A stretch of DNA of 64,000 nt from Phytoseiulus persimilis (taxonomy: Eukaryota > Arthropoda > Arachnida > Mesostigmata > Phytoseiidae): NCBI GenBank assembly GCA_037576195.1, contig CM075101.1, positions 12,028,001 to 12,092,000 on the forward strand, given 5' to 3'. Both the position numbers and the translations under genes were made by a program. Below the pieces are notes generated by a model, which saw nothing but the letters and a program-made list of their open reading frames with translations, did no database searches and was not told where the DNA came from. This document shows positions 35,201-47,300 of this stretch, piece by piece. Each line of letters begins with the position of its first letter. Positions within the stretch are counted from its first letter, which is position 1.

Positions 35201-38200
35201 CTGATTGTATGGTCTTCGTCTACATTCCAGCGAGAGACGACTGTGGTTGCGATTGGTGGTGCGTCCTACTGAAGCAAAGCTCCAGATCCGTCTCAGTCAG
35301 CCCTGGGAAATCTGGAATCAAGTCAGGCGTGATGCCGGCAAACGTACTATGAACCCCGTTCCATCCGTTCGCCTCCATGTCCTCAGCCAACTCCATCGGT
35401 TTCATGCGTCCAACAACGTCAAAAAGCATGCTCTCATCGGAGCCAAGACGCTCCCCGAAGACACGAGGTTCTGAACATACTACCGATCTCAGGAAGCAGG
35501 TTATTATCGATTCGATCATCGGAAATCCAGTATGATTGTCTGATGATGCCGTGTACTACGTACACAACCAGCATTCTGAACCCAGCCTTCAACGATGGTG
35601 CGACGATGATCGTGAGTGGATTCTTAATTTTCACGAGCCGTGTGAATGCGCATGTGAACCCGACGCTTAGATTTGAGAAGCGCGAGGGGGCCTCAAATGG
35701 TCTCTCATCCGGCTAGATCAAAGTTTGACCCGCAGGCACAGAAAATCTTGACGGCGGGCCGCACTTTGCTCACCCTGGACTAGACCCTCCGTGCACTCCG
35801 TTCTCTCACACGCGATACCGACGTTATAGGTTTCGGCAGGTTCAAGAAATTCAGACAAAAAGTGAAGAATGTTTCGATGGATAATTGACTACAATGCTTG
35901 AGTGAGCCCTCCCTCATTGAACTTCACGTCGCGGGCTTGGATTCAGAGCCCTGAAGGCTTTGACGCTTCCTAAACTTCGGAGCTACGGGCCCGAGCTCTT
36001 CCACCGGTCCCTCCCCTGACCCTGGACGGAGTGACCGCTCCGGAGAGCCCGGATCCCTGTAGGGTGTTGAACACGCACTAGCCTCGGAAAAAAATCCATT
36101 AAACCCCGTGGTAGGTTGTATTCAGCTCAGGGTAATAGGGATGCCGTTCATGAGACGACCACACCAGCCCTCGGTGGGTTTCGGAGCCCGCAAGCCCCAG
36201 GTTCCCGCTGTTGTCTCGTTGATCAATTGTCAGTCGTTGGGTGCGTTAACGCTTCGTTTCTCTCTTCTCCCGGGATGGTCGACCTCATGACCAAGCTCAA
36301 GGAAGTGGACTCCGGCCTTGGATGCTGTTTGTTCGGGAAAGCGAAGGGTTCCACACTCTGGATGGCCGCTTCGGAGCAGCTAGAAAATCGCCACGCGATC
36401 ACTTGCCATGGCGAGAGAGAGGGAGGAAACCCACTGAGAGAACATAAGACATGGACGGATGGTCCGGCGTTATCCGCCGGATCGAATCGGTCCAAACTTT
36501 GTCATTATCTTATTCACCCCTCAAGTTCTGCCATGTGCAGATCAATGAAGCCCAGCTGCCAAACCCAGTTCGAGGCCCGGAACTATTCGCGTGACGGCTC
36601 TCTCAGGCGGAGTGAACATTTTTGGAGCAGGCCAATCGCAGTGAAGGACGCCAAACCAAGTTCTCCCGGTTGAGGCCAAAGTGTTTCTCGCTCGGTATAT
36701 ACCTGGAATCCCGAATACCCGCCATGCCAACTACTTTCGCCCCTCGAATCGAGCCTCTGTGAAAGTCAACGAGAGTCCTTTAACCAGCGAAGAGTCTGAG
36801 TCCGTCGAAAATCGCCATGTCGCCGCTCATGCGGAACGGTAGGTTCCTCAAAACCGAATTCCTACACGATTCTTGCTGCGTGATTCTGCGGCAAGTAATA
36901 CACGTATAGAGCAAACTGTGGCAAAATGATGTCCAAGCCCTTTTCATATTTTTGATGAAACTCCGATCCGGGAGTTCGTAGCTCCAACTACAGAAGAACG
37001 TTTCATCACGTGCAGCTCTCCCCTCTCGCGGGTTTGAGTATGGAATGCCGTCGAAGCTTTGGAACCCGATTCGTTATAGTGGTACCACAAGACGTAGACG
37101 AGAGATATATTACGAAAGCAGAATAGACTGATATAGTTCGCGGGCGCGTTGAGCGATCTCTACCTGAAGACTTGAAGCTGAGTAGAGGAAGTGCTCTCAC
37201 GACTTTCATTGAACTCTCCTCGATTCAAACGGGACTCTACATTCTTGACTCCATTGCAGTCGATCCAGGTTTACCCGAATGGACGCGGTGCCCGTACAGC
37301 GATCTTGACTGGTAAGGTTTCGTAGAAATCAAGGAAGTAGGTTTCGCATCGACATCTCACTCCATACATGATATGGAGCTGAGCTCATTCGTCTGCTTCA
37401 GATTGCGAGCTCAATGGATAGTTGTGTGTGTACAGTTGTGGTTTTGAAGCGCTGCGGAGACATGGCGGTGATGGGACGACCTGAAATGATTCAAATATGA
37501 GTTAAGCAGCCGCTTTCTTCCTGGAAGATACTTGATATGAGCGGCGGCTCGTTTCTCCGCTGAACCCATCCGTTGCTTTCAGGTTTTTTTCCAGGACGTC
37601 AGCTTCTTTCCATGCTCCCCTAGTTCACATTCATCGCTGCATAGAAGACCCGTTGACTTTGATTTAGCCAGATTTGAGCGGACGCTCGATATGAGCGAGG
37701 GTACGGACGGTGCCAGCGCCCGTCGCGACGCACCGCGATGGTTGATGGTGGTGCTCATTGGCGATATGGAGGACCGGCAAGCAGTATGTAGACTTCAGGA
37801 AAGTACTGGGATTAAGGACGAGTCGATCGATGTTCCATGAGAGCGACTGCCCAGATTTCGGTTATACCAGAACTCGTGTGTTTCCATGGGCAGTGCAATG
37901 ACGATCGAGAATCATTTGTAAACTTGAAGTATTTTCCTTTAGCATTGCGGTCCCTTAAACTCTGGTATCTTTCCGTAGTCTAGCAGTAAGTGAACGTCGA
38001 GCGTTCCTGCGGTCAGACAGAACACTGCTCTCTGAGACCATGGAGAAGTATTTCCTTCAAGTATGGAGGCTCTCCGAGCTCCTGGGCCCCCCTGTTGAGC
38101 AATGTCTTCGAGAGCCCTGGAGGTGGATCGCGTTGCGGAAAATCGCCCATGTATCTTCCCGGTTCTCCGGGCTAATTGCTCACAGCCGTTTGCCAACGGG

Positions 38201-38990
38201 TGCCGCTCGGTACGCTCGCGGATGATCCGGATTGTCTGCTGGGTTGCCGAAGACGACAGAAACGCAACGCAACGAATGAGCATGTTCGAACCAAATTGGT
38301 ACATGCCGAATCCGGCGTCCGCCGAAATCGGCTGCTCGCCCAAACTGGACCTCCGCTGGAATCGAGCTGCCGCGGAAATCGCTCAAATTCGACTCCCGCT
38401 CAAATCCGGCCTCCGCTAAATTCAATGGTAGCCCTCGACTTTCACCAAAGCTCTATCTGACAGGAGAGAAGTTTGCGGAATTCCGGGTATTCGAGATTCT
38501 GTGTATATATTGTCGAGGTTCTGGGTGCTGTGGATTCCGGACCCGAACCCCTCGGTCTGCAGCAGCGGAAGCTTGCTCGAGGGCCTCTTTGGAAGAATCG
38601 AGAGTGCTCTATGAGCCACGAGCACCAGCAAAAGAAGAAGAGAAGTCGGCCTGTTTTTTCCCGCCTGGCTGGATCCCTGTGAATGCACTCCAAAGTTGAA
38701 CCCGTGTTAAAACTGAGCTGAAATGCCACGTGAACCACGAGAAATGTCTCGCTCATTCAGTCGCAGAATACACTGTTCTCAAGATACGACGCTGAGATTC
38801 CGGCGAACCCTTGTGTTTGGAATCGAATTTGATGAGGATATCACTAACCTTGTTTGCGTGCCTCTCAGAATCCGCAACCCAAATCCTAACGAGACTGCGG
38901 CTCGTTCCTGGGACCGCGGCTAGAGCGCCAGCCTGCTTGCTAAATTTAGCTTGGGTCGATGTTTTCTCTGCCAACGGAAGCATTCAGGTT
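32300..38990. other. No supported gene over 6.7 kb
   Basis: Frames of 60-185 codons on both strands (36116-36673 plus is the longest) without recognisable domains or chained splice sites. A tRNA-like B box near 34410 lacks the rest of a tRNA. Confidence 0.35.
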
Positions 38991-39102
38991 CCTAAACAAC
39001 TGAAACTGGGACCTCGCGTCGCGACAGAAAAGAGAACACATGGAAATCTGTTTGATAGATGAGCTTGGATGCCTCACAGCAATCGGGAGATATTGAGTGA
39101 AA

Positions 39103-39115
39103 GGGGGGGGGGGGG
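39103..39115. repeat. Run of 13 G
   Basis: A homopolymer of 13 guanines, likely length-variable. Confidence 0.85.
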
Positions 39116-39586
39116 CTCGCATCGACAGAACAGGGGGAGCTGACGATGGACGGAGTCAAATGAGGTCGAACAGCAGCAGCAAATGGGAACGTCGAGCGTT
39201 GCTGCGCCTTATCGATGTCACTGAAGCACTGACGAAATGTTTGTTTCGGCCTCGATGTAGAGGATGACAACTGATATCCTGGACAATACTTGAGACGTCG
39301 GAAACAAAGAAATCGATGCTGCCATATATATATATTTTTTTTCAACGTGGAGTCTGAGGAAATCCCTTCGGACACCAGGGATGGGATGATCCCTTTGCCC
39401 TGGCAGTGTGGTGGATCCACTGAAACCTCATATCTCCGCTGTGAGGGACCGGGGAACCAAATTTTCGATCTGTCTATTACTTCCGAATCCCTCACAGTCG
39501 CACCTTACTCGTTGTCTATGTTCCCTATGATACCACGATAGCGATTTCTATGTAATATAATTTGATTTTTTCAGGGTTTGAGATGT

Positions 39587-39594
39587 CTCATGGG
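39587..39594. repeat. Left target-site duplication CTCATGGG
   Basis: Identical to 42587-42594 and directly abutting the inverted ends of the foldback element. An 8-bp duplication is characteristic of the hAT superfamily. Confidence 0.85.
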
Positions 39595-39762
39595 GAGGGG
39601 TCGCAAATAACCGGGTATCAGGAACCGGGTACCCGGGTACCCGATTACCCGAGTTCGGGTACCCGGTTCCAGACTCGGGTGAACCCGGGTATATGAGGCG
39701 GGTTCTACGATGGCCGCCTACCGAATTGATTCCAGGGTCGACCCGACTATACTTTTTGGAGT

Positions 39763-40257
39763 CTATCGAGGTGATCCCAAGCCTGGAGGAGTGATTCCGA
39801 GTCCAATCTGACCATACTTCTCCGAATCTGGAGGGATGATTCCGGAACCAACCTGACCATTACTTTCCAAGTCTGGAGGGGTGATTCCGAGACCAACCTG
39901 ACCATTACTTTCTAAGTCTGGAGGGGTGATTCCGGAACCAACCTGACAATTACTTTCCAAGTCTGAAGGGGTGATTCCGATACCAATCTGAGCATTACTT
40001 TTCAACTCTGGAGGGGTGATTCCGGGACCAATCTGAGCATTACTTTTCAACTCTGGGGGGGTGATTCCGGGACCAATCTGACCATTACTTCCCAACTCTG
40101 GAGGGGTGATTCCGGGACCAATCTGAGCATTACTTCCCAACTCTGGAGGGGTGATTCCGAGACCAATCTGAGCATTACTTTCCAACTCTGGAGGGGTGAT
40201 TCCGGGACCAATCTGAGCATTACTTCCCAACTCTGGAGGGGTGATTCCGGGACCAAT
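39763..40257 (-). repeat. Left-arm array of 45-bp repeats (about 10.5 units)
   Basis: Read on the minus strand each unit would translate as PPELGSNAQIGPGIT-like 15-mers. Units nearest the tip are diverged (SDLESNCQVGS, PDSEKYGQIGL), inner ones match the right arm closely. The open frame (to 40230) is a by-product of a repeat length divisible by three. Confidence 0.85.
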
Positions 40258-40534
40258 CAGTTTGTACTCATTTCGCTCTTGCAGGGTCTTTCTATTCTCG
40301 CCGGTCGTGTTCTTGCTTTACATTGGCCGGGATGCCTGCGCTCTTTCACTATTGATCTCTACCACGTGCCTGCGCCCTCGGACGCAATGCCGGTTTCACC
40401 GCCAGCACAAGTTACACATGTGGCCACTATGATCGTTATCCGCGAAGGACACTACGCGCGAGGTGCATACTGCTGGCTCGAAGAATGAACGCATTACACT
40501 AGCGACTATTTGTGTTTGCGGCTCAAGAACGGCC
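40258..40534 (+). other. Single-copy loop of the foldback element
   Basis: A non-repetitive spacer between the arms. It begins with a good splice-acceptor-like tract (ttcgctcttgcag at about 40274-40286) followed by an open frame to 40488 (ALHWPGCLRSFTIDLYHV). This may be a captured fragment of host gene, or chance. No family is recognised. Confidence 0.5.
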
Positions 40535-42424
40535 CCTCCAGAGTTGGAAAGTAATGCTCAGATTGGACTCGGAATCACCCCTCCAGAGTTGGAAATTAAT
40601 GCTCAGATTGGACTCGGAATCACCCCTCCAGAGTTGGAAAGTAATGCTCAGATTGGTCTCGGAATCACCTCTCCAGAGTTGGAAATTAATGCTCAGATTG
40701 GTCTCGGAATCACCCCTCCAGAGTTGAAAAGTAATGCTCAGATTGGTCTCGGGATCACCCCTCCAGAGTTGGGAAGTAATGCTCAGATTGGTCCCGGAAT
40801 CACCCCTACAGAGTTGGGAAGTAATGCTCAGATTGGTCTCGGAATCACCCCTCCAGAGTTGAAAAGTAATGCTCAGATTGGTCTCGGGATCACCCCTCCA
40901 GAGTTGGAAATTAATGCTCAGATTGGTCTCGGAATCACCCCTCCAGAGTTGGAAATTAATGCTCAGATTGGACTCGGAATCACCCCTCCAGAGTTGGGAA
41001 GTAATGCTCAGATTGGTCCCGGAATCACCCCTCCAGAGTTGGGAAGTAATGCTCAGATTGGTCTCGGAATCACCCCTCCAGAGTTGAAAAGTAATGCTCA
41101 GATTGGTCTCGGGATCACCCCTCCAGAGTTGGAAATTAATGCTCAGATTGGTCTCGGAATCACCCCTCCAGAGTTGGGAAGTAATGCTCAGATTGGTCTC
41201 GGAATCACCCCTCCAGAGTTGGAAATTAATGCTCAGATTGGTCTCGGAATCACCCCTCCAGAGTTGGAAATGAATGCTCAGATTGGTCTCGGAATCAACC
41301 CTCCAGAGTTGGAAATTAATGCTCAGATTGGTCTCGGAATCACCCCTCCAGAGTTGGGAAGTAATGCTCAGATTGGTCCCGGAATCACCCCTCCAGAGTT
41401 GGGAAGTAATGCTCAGATTGGTCTCGGAATCACCCCTCCAGAGTTGAAAAGTAATGCTCAGATTGGTCTCGGGATCACCCCTCCAGAGTTGGAAATTAAT
41501 GCTCAGATTGGACTCGGAATCACCCCTCCAGAGTTGGGAAGTAATGCTCAGATTGGTCCCGGAATCACCCCTCCAGAGTTGGGAAGTAATGCTCAGATTG
41601 GTCCCGGAATCACCCCTCCAGAGTTGGGAAGTAATGCTCAGATTGGTCCCGGAATCACCCCTCCAGAGTTGGGAAGTAATGCTCAGATTGGACTCGGAAT
41701 CACCCCTCCAGAGTTGGGAAGTAATGCTCAGATTGGTCCCGGAATCACCCCTCCAGAGTTGGGAAGTAATGCTCAGATTGGTCCCGGAATCACCCCTCCA
41801 GAGTTGGGAAGTAATGCTCAGATTGGACTCGGAATCACCCCTCCAGAGTTGGGAAGTAATGCTCAGATTGGTCCCGGAATCACCCCTCCAGAGTTGAGAA
41901 GTAATGCTCAGATTGGTCCCGGAATCACCCCTCCAGAGTTGGGAAGTAATGCTCAGATTGGTCTCGGAATCACCCCTCCAGAGTTGGAAATTAATGCTCA
42001 GATTGGTCTCGGAATCAACCCTCCAGAGTTGGAAATTAATGCTCAGATTGGACTCGGAATCACCCCTCCAGAGTTGGGAAGTAATGCTCAGATTGGTCCC
42101 GGAATCACCCCTCCAGAGTTGGGAAGTAATGCTCAGATTGGTCTCGGAATCACCCCTCCAGAGTTGAAAAGTAATGCTCAGATTGGTCTCGGGACCACCC
42201 CTCCAGAGTTGGAAATTAATGCTCAGATTGGTCTCGGAATCACCCCTCCAGAGTTGGGAAGTAATGCTCAGATTGGTCTCGGAATCACCCCTCCAGAGTT
42301 GGAAATTAATGCTCAGATTGGTCTCGGAATCACCCCTCCAGAGTTGGAAATTAATGCTCAGATTGGTCTCGGAATCACCCCTCCAGAGTTGGAAATTAAT
42401 GCTCAGATTGGTCTCGGAATCAAC
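40535..42424 (+). repeat. Right-arm array of 42 tandem 45-bp repeats
   Basis: Forty-two consecutive units starting CCTCCAGAGTTGG, differing at a few fixed positions (codons reading E-S, E-I, K-S, G-S and L or P). The unit set makes a 662-codon open frame (40463-42451), but the other plus-strand register is also open over long stretches, as expected for a stop-free 45-mer; there is no reason to regard it as a protein gene. Blocks of units recur in the same order, showing expansion by segmental duplication. Confidence 0.95.
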
Positions 42425-42586
42425 CCTCCAGACTTGGGATCACCTCGATAGACTCCAAAAAGTATAGTCGGGTCGACCCCGGAATCAATTCGATAGGCGG
42501 CCATCGTAGAACCCGCCTCATATACCCGGGTTCACCCGAGTCTGGAACCGGGTACCCGGATCCGATACCCGGTTCTGCGACCACTA

Positions 42587-42594
42587 CTCATGGG
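42587..42594. repeat. Right target-site duplication CTCATGGG
   Basis: Perfect copy of 39587-39594 at the other end of the element. Confidence 0.85.
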
Positions 42595-43039
42595 AGGCCC
42601 TCTCTGGTCAATCTTCTCCTTCCTAGCGGATGCTGCCATACATCTGCAGTTATCCGTTGTCATCCTCGGTAAACTTTCATTTGAAGCCCTTCGCTGTGTC
42701 TCTTTCGGTGCAATGGCAAGCACGCGTTCTCTTTCGATAGCTATCTACAAAGCAGAAAATCTCCAATGCAACATTTATCGTCCATCTGAATACACTGAGT
42801 GCTCTGGCAAACGCCGGGGGCACCCATTCCTTCAACTCCTTGGCAGCGGGCGTTCATTAGAAGTGGCGTTTATCTCGTCGGTGGAGGCGACTATACGGCG
42901 GTATTTACGTTTTCTCTAATCTTCCCGTTGTAGGGCCGTTCTTTAGAGACCGGGCGTTTAGCTTTCAACTCAACGTCTGGGGCTGCTCAGTCTCGGGGGC
43001 ATATATTGCCGGTGCATAAAATCCAGGATCTGTTTGTTC

Positions 43040-44350
43040 TCATCGAATTCCCCCGCGATTGATCGCGATCTGTAGGAGGTGATGATGGTCTTGTCGTACT
43101 TCGTTCAACCCAGTGCTGTAATCAGCACACAGCCTGATTTCTCCAGTCTTCTCTCTGACGTCAACGAGTGCTGCGGCGTATTCAGAACGACGGACGGTTG
43201 AAGTCACCCCTCTGTCCACGAGGCGGTTCAGTTCAAGCTCCGAGTTCCTCCGAACTGGCATACGGCACCGAACGGCTTTTGCGAAAAACAGGAGTCGCGT
43301 TTGCTCTGAGTTTGAATTCAGCGTTCGCTTTTTTAACTTGCCAAGACCTGATTTGAACACTTCAGAATACTTCTCTCTTCAGCCTGCCGAATCAGAAATC
43401 GAACTTCCTGTCCGCTGGTTCCACATTGTGTTCCAGGCATTGTGTTTCCTCAGCCACTGGCATCCAAGAAGTCTGTATTGAAGGCTTACCACGTAGCACC
43501 GACCATTAGGTCATAGTCCTTCCGGCTCGAAATCGCATTGGAAATGGCCCACACAGTCGAGTTCACCTCCATCCGCAGCTTCCATGGTTCTCCGATTGGT
43601 CTCGAGATCTGTCTAACCGAGTTCCTCCCGATCCTCGTGACTGATGACGGTGACAGCAGCGCCAGTGTCCATCCTTAAGTCGAATCTCTGCCCGCCAATC
43701 AACACGACCTCTCGGATCTGATTGAGGATTTTCGAGAATGCTTGATAACTTTAGGTCTCGATCGCCTGAAGGCGTCGTCAGCAGTTCAATTGCGATTAGT
43801 TGCCACCACCTGTTCTCTTCTGACTGGATTGTTACCGTCATTCGTCTTCTCCTCAGAATTCTTGAAACACACGACCCTGATATGACCAATCATGCCACAT
43901 TCCTTGCAGGATGAATCCCGGAATGGGCAAATTTCCCCGAAATGCATTCGTCTGCACTCGCGGCAAGGATGAGTAGGTTCTTCGCAGGAGCACGCACAAG
44001 CTTCTTTGCGTCTCCTAGTGTAAGTGGATCGAGATGTACTCCGTAGACGCTTGAAATGCTTGACGTGCTGATGCAGCTCTCACAGTGTTGCGTTTGGTGA
44101 ACCTTCAAGTCCACAGATCCGAACAAGACATTTGATTCTATGCACGGCCACCTTGTACGTATCTTGGAGCTCTTGTATCTTGTTCACCATCCCAGTGTAA
44201 TCGTCGTACGTCACATCGCTGGTGTGCGTACGCTTCGCCTGTAGGTTCCGACAGCGGCGCACACTATTTGAGCAGTGTAATCGTGTCTTCGAATCCGATT
44301 TCAGAATGCTATTTTGGGAGTATGTGGGCGTCGAACTTCTTGACACTCTT
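43040..44350 (-). mobile_element. Decayed Ty3/gypsy-type retrotransposon (gag-protease-RT remnant)
   Basis: Seen on the minus strand, 5' to 3': gag end with two zinc knuckles at 43867-43965 (CRECRRMHFGEIC and CKECGMIGHIRVVC, both with correct CCHC spacing); aspartic protease at about 43590-43720 with DTGAAVTVIS; then YSEVFKSGLGKLK and the start of reverse transcriptase (LNRLVDRGVTSTVRRSEYAA, then LCADYSTGLNE) ending near 43040. Order and motifs are those of gypsy-group Pol. Stop codons interrupt it after the knuckles, after the protease and in the linker, and the catalytic YxDD region, RNase H and integrase are absent, so it is dead. No LTRs were recognised. Confidence 0.85.
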
Positions 44351-47300
44351 GAGTCAGTTTTTGTATGATGAGACGAACCTTGGCAGCATGATCTTATGTT
44401 GCTCCTTTAGCTCGGAGTACGATCTCTTTCCGGCTATACCACAGCTCGAACCTTCATAAAATTCGGAATTCGTCCCACCAGGGCGGTCGTGGCTGCAACT
44501 GCCGGTTATTCACGTGATCCACTGATCTGATATGTTCAATAAACAGGGTGTTCGCTGTAAGCTGAGCGACGGTCACGGTCGCTCTTCTTCCGACCATGTC
44601 TCAACCGCTGAAGAATATTTTTTTTGCTCGTTGTCCTCCGCTCCATTCTTCTCTAAGAAACGCATCTTTCCCGTTTTCGTGTTCGAAATTCGGTTGAGAA
44701 TCGGTGGTTTGAGTGCATGTCGAAGTCAACTTTTTTGTTGTCAATCATTTTTTCCGTATTCCGACTTCAACAGGCTCGTGAATCGTCGACTCTCAACGCA
44801 TTTGCGATTTTCGAAGTGGGTTCGATTCGTCTTCCATCCCCTTCGAATATGCGCAAACAGCGCGCGTCTCTAGAGAGAAATAGAAGAGAGAATCGCAGCC
44901 TTCTGCCCTGAAATCGGTCCCCACAGTGAGAAACGCGCTGCGAAAGGAAACTGCGAGAGAAGTTCCTTGAAAGTTGAAGCTTATAAAGTTCTATCTGCTC
45001 TCAAGTATGAATCAGTTGCTTTCGTCGAGTCCATCAGCGAAGCGAGGGGCGGGGCGCTCAGCCTTGGGCATCGTTCCGCCCAACCATCGCGGCGTCCTTC
45101 TGGAACCCGGCGACGATATCCGCAGACGACCACCTCGCTCCCCGAAACTTCCATAGGCCCTAAAGATGGCTGGATCTCCCTCTACCGGACTTGGTATCGG
45201 ATCCTTCCGAGTCGAATAACTGGCGGAGGGCATACATGAGTCTCAAGCCGTCGGAACTCAGAGTGGTTCATTGGGCAGAGGAATCGCTATGGAATCAGAG
45301 AGCATCTACGAAACGTACACATAATTCAACGAACTCTGCTAGTTGTGCAGTTCTCCAGCAAATGCCAACCGCTGGGGCGTGAGCCAGTATTCGAAAACCC
45401 TGCGGATCATCAGTCCAACATCTTTTCGACTGCTCATGCAATTTGTTCAGACCCTGAACAACTATTACTCTAACGATGTTGCGCGCGCGGTCCAGCAGCC
45501 ATATCGCGATGAGCTCCGGGTTTCTGTCTGAGAATACGTTGTTGATTTGGTGGAATCGAGTAGTTATCAATGTCCAGAGTGAGAAATCCTCATTATAGAA
45601 CATCAGTGATCATTATCGGAGAAACAGTCCCCATCGTGATCCTCTCGAGCATTGATGTTCATTGCCGTAGATTTTTGTTCTGCGAGGGCAATTCTCAAGT
45701 ATTAGGGCTGCACTCGTGCGGCATGTTTCCATTTCGTCACTCGTCGAATTTATCCAGCATGGTGTCTATCTCTGTTCTGCGCTTCGAGGAGATTTTCGCC
45801 ATGGCGGCATCCGATTGAGTTTCCGCCCGGGCATCACCGAGGGTCGCTTCGCTGACGAGAACGAGCTGCTAGTAGCATCGATATGGAAGAGGCGATTTTT
45901 GAGTTTGCAATTTTTAAAACTCGGAGGATTGGACTATGGGGTAAATTATGAAGTCTGGAAACGCGTTAGAAATGGGACAATATACTCTCAACATTCCGTG
46001 CAGGACTTCTGGCATCTTTGCCTCATATTCGGCTGGACGAGGTCACGCACAAGAGCTTTTGAAATCGCTTGTCGGGGAGAATCGGCGGCGCCTTCGGAAA
46101 CTCCGAGTTTCGCATCGGGCGGCACTTCACCCACCCATGCCCCTGGGCTAGTAACCGAGAACTTTGTGAAGCGTTTGAAATTCCGTAACCGAGCCAGAGG
46201 CGGCCATTTCGGAATGAGCTGTTAGCATGACAGAAGGTTGTGCTGCTCGGAATTCTAAAAAAGTTCCGCCGACGAAGTATCAGCTATTCCAGAGTTATAT
46301 GAAGAGAAGCTCGTCCGGGTCGGAATATACACGAGCACCCTTCTGAAGGAAGCCAGACCGCAGGTCTATCGACGATCATCGATTTCTTGAGGCGATTTCC
46401 GAGGTCACCCCGGAATCACCTCTTTGGATAACGGAGCCGGGAAACGAGCACGCTCTCAGTTTCGATCGAAAGGAGACCGCAACAGTGAACGATGAAGGAC
46501 CGCAGATATCGCGAGCAACACGAAAGAAAGGTCAGCTTTGTGGGTAAGCACCGATCATAAGTCGTGAATCAGGTGCTGAATGAAGAAGGATCGAGCACAA
46601 CATTGGTCCTTAATCTCATACGGAAAGAGCACTTCCTCCCCTTACCTTGCTCGAGGAAGCTTGATTCCAACACGTCACAGACTCCTCCGACTTGGCGATG
46701 AACATTCGTTATATATAACGAGCCGCATCGACCATGTGCTGACTATTTGCAGATTGTTGTCGTCAACACGAGGAGCTCTCGGTAATCGAGACCTGAGACC
46801 TTGAGCGATCAGTTTATCGCCTACATGGCAGGAGTTGGGGCTAATGGCGCCGCGCAGAACAACTCCCGACGGAATCCCTAGGAGCTTCTTTCCGGGTGAA
46901 ATTCCGTAACCTCCGAGGTCACAACTTCATGAACATGAACCCCAACCAAATCTTCAAGTTTGCTACTGCAACGATTAGGAACCTCACATCATATTGTGTA
47001 TGTGAACGGGGAGAGTTTTTCTACCCGGAGAATAATGATGAAGCTTGAACACGTCAGCCCTAAACGCTGCTCGCTTCTCTTCCCATTGACAGCGGGATTT
47101 CGTGCCGCATTCGCGGAAAATATGCCTCGGTGCAAAGTTCAGAGTTCTCCTCCCGCTCTTCTTTGATACCTGCACCCTGACAACATTCCTCGTCCATGAC
47201 GCACAACAAGAATCTCTGCCGAGAGGAGGTTTGCGAACGAACGTGGAATTTCTCGGTCCATTCCAGAGGAAACATGTCAGATTCCACAGCACTCGGCTCG

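Larger units (their letters stand above)
39595..42586. mobile_element. Foldback (hAT-like, non-autonomous) transposon with 45-bp repeat arms
   Basis: Seen: the ends are inverted repeats (left GAGGGGTCGCA, right end reading TAGTGGTCGCA on the other strand) flanked by the perfect 8-bp duplication CTCATGGG. Inside the tips both arms share about 130 bp that match with three single-base differences, then pass into head-to-head arrays of a 45-bp unit: about 10.5 units on the left (39763-40257) and 42 full units on the right (40535-42424). A unique 277-bp loop (40258-40534) separates them. The left tip has an extra GGGTACCC-rich segment of about 35 bp. Known: 8-bp duplications and CAGTGGT-like tips mark hAT elements; long inverted arms of tandem subrepeats define foldback elements. 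Inferred: it was mobilised by a hAT transposase encoded elsewhere, since it encodes none. Confidence 0.85.

Noticed and set aside
38992..39495. Missing Pol sequence of the gypsy element on the far side of the foldback insertion
   Set aside because: The 167-codon minus frame there shows no RNase H, integrase or reverse transcriptase motif.
40463..42451. 662-codon open frame as a repeat-protein gene
   Set aside because: It lies inside a 45-bp tandem array in a transposon arm; another plus-strand register is also open for long stretches, and the left arm gives the mirror frame, so it follows from the repeat length, not selection.
39595..42586. CRISPR array at the regular 45-bp repeats
   Set aside because: Units are contiguous with no unique spacers, lie in inverted arms, and the DNA is eukaryotic.
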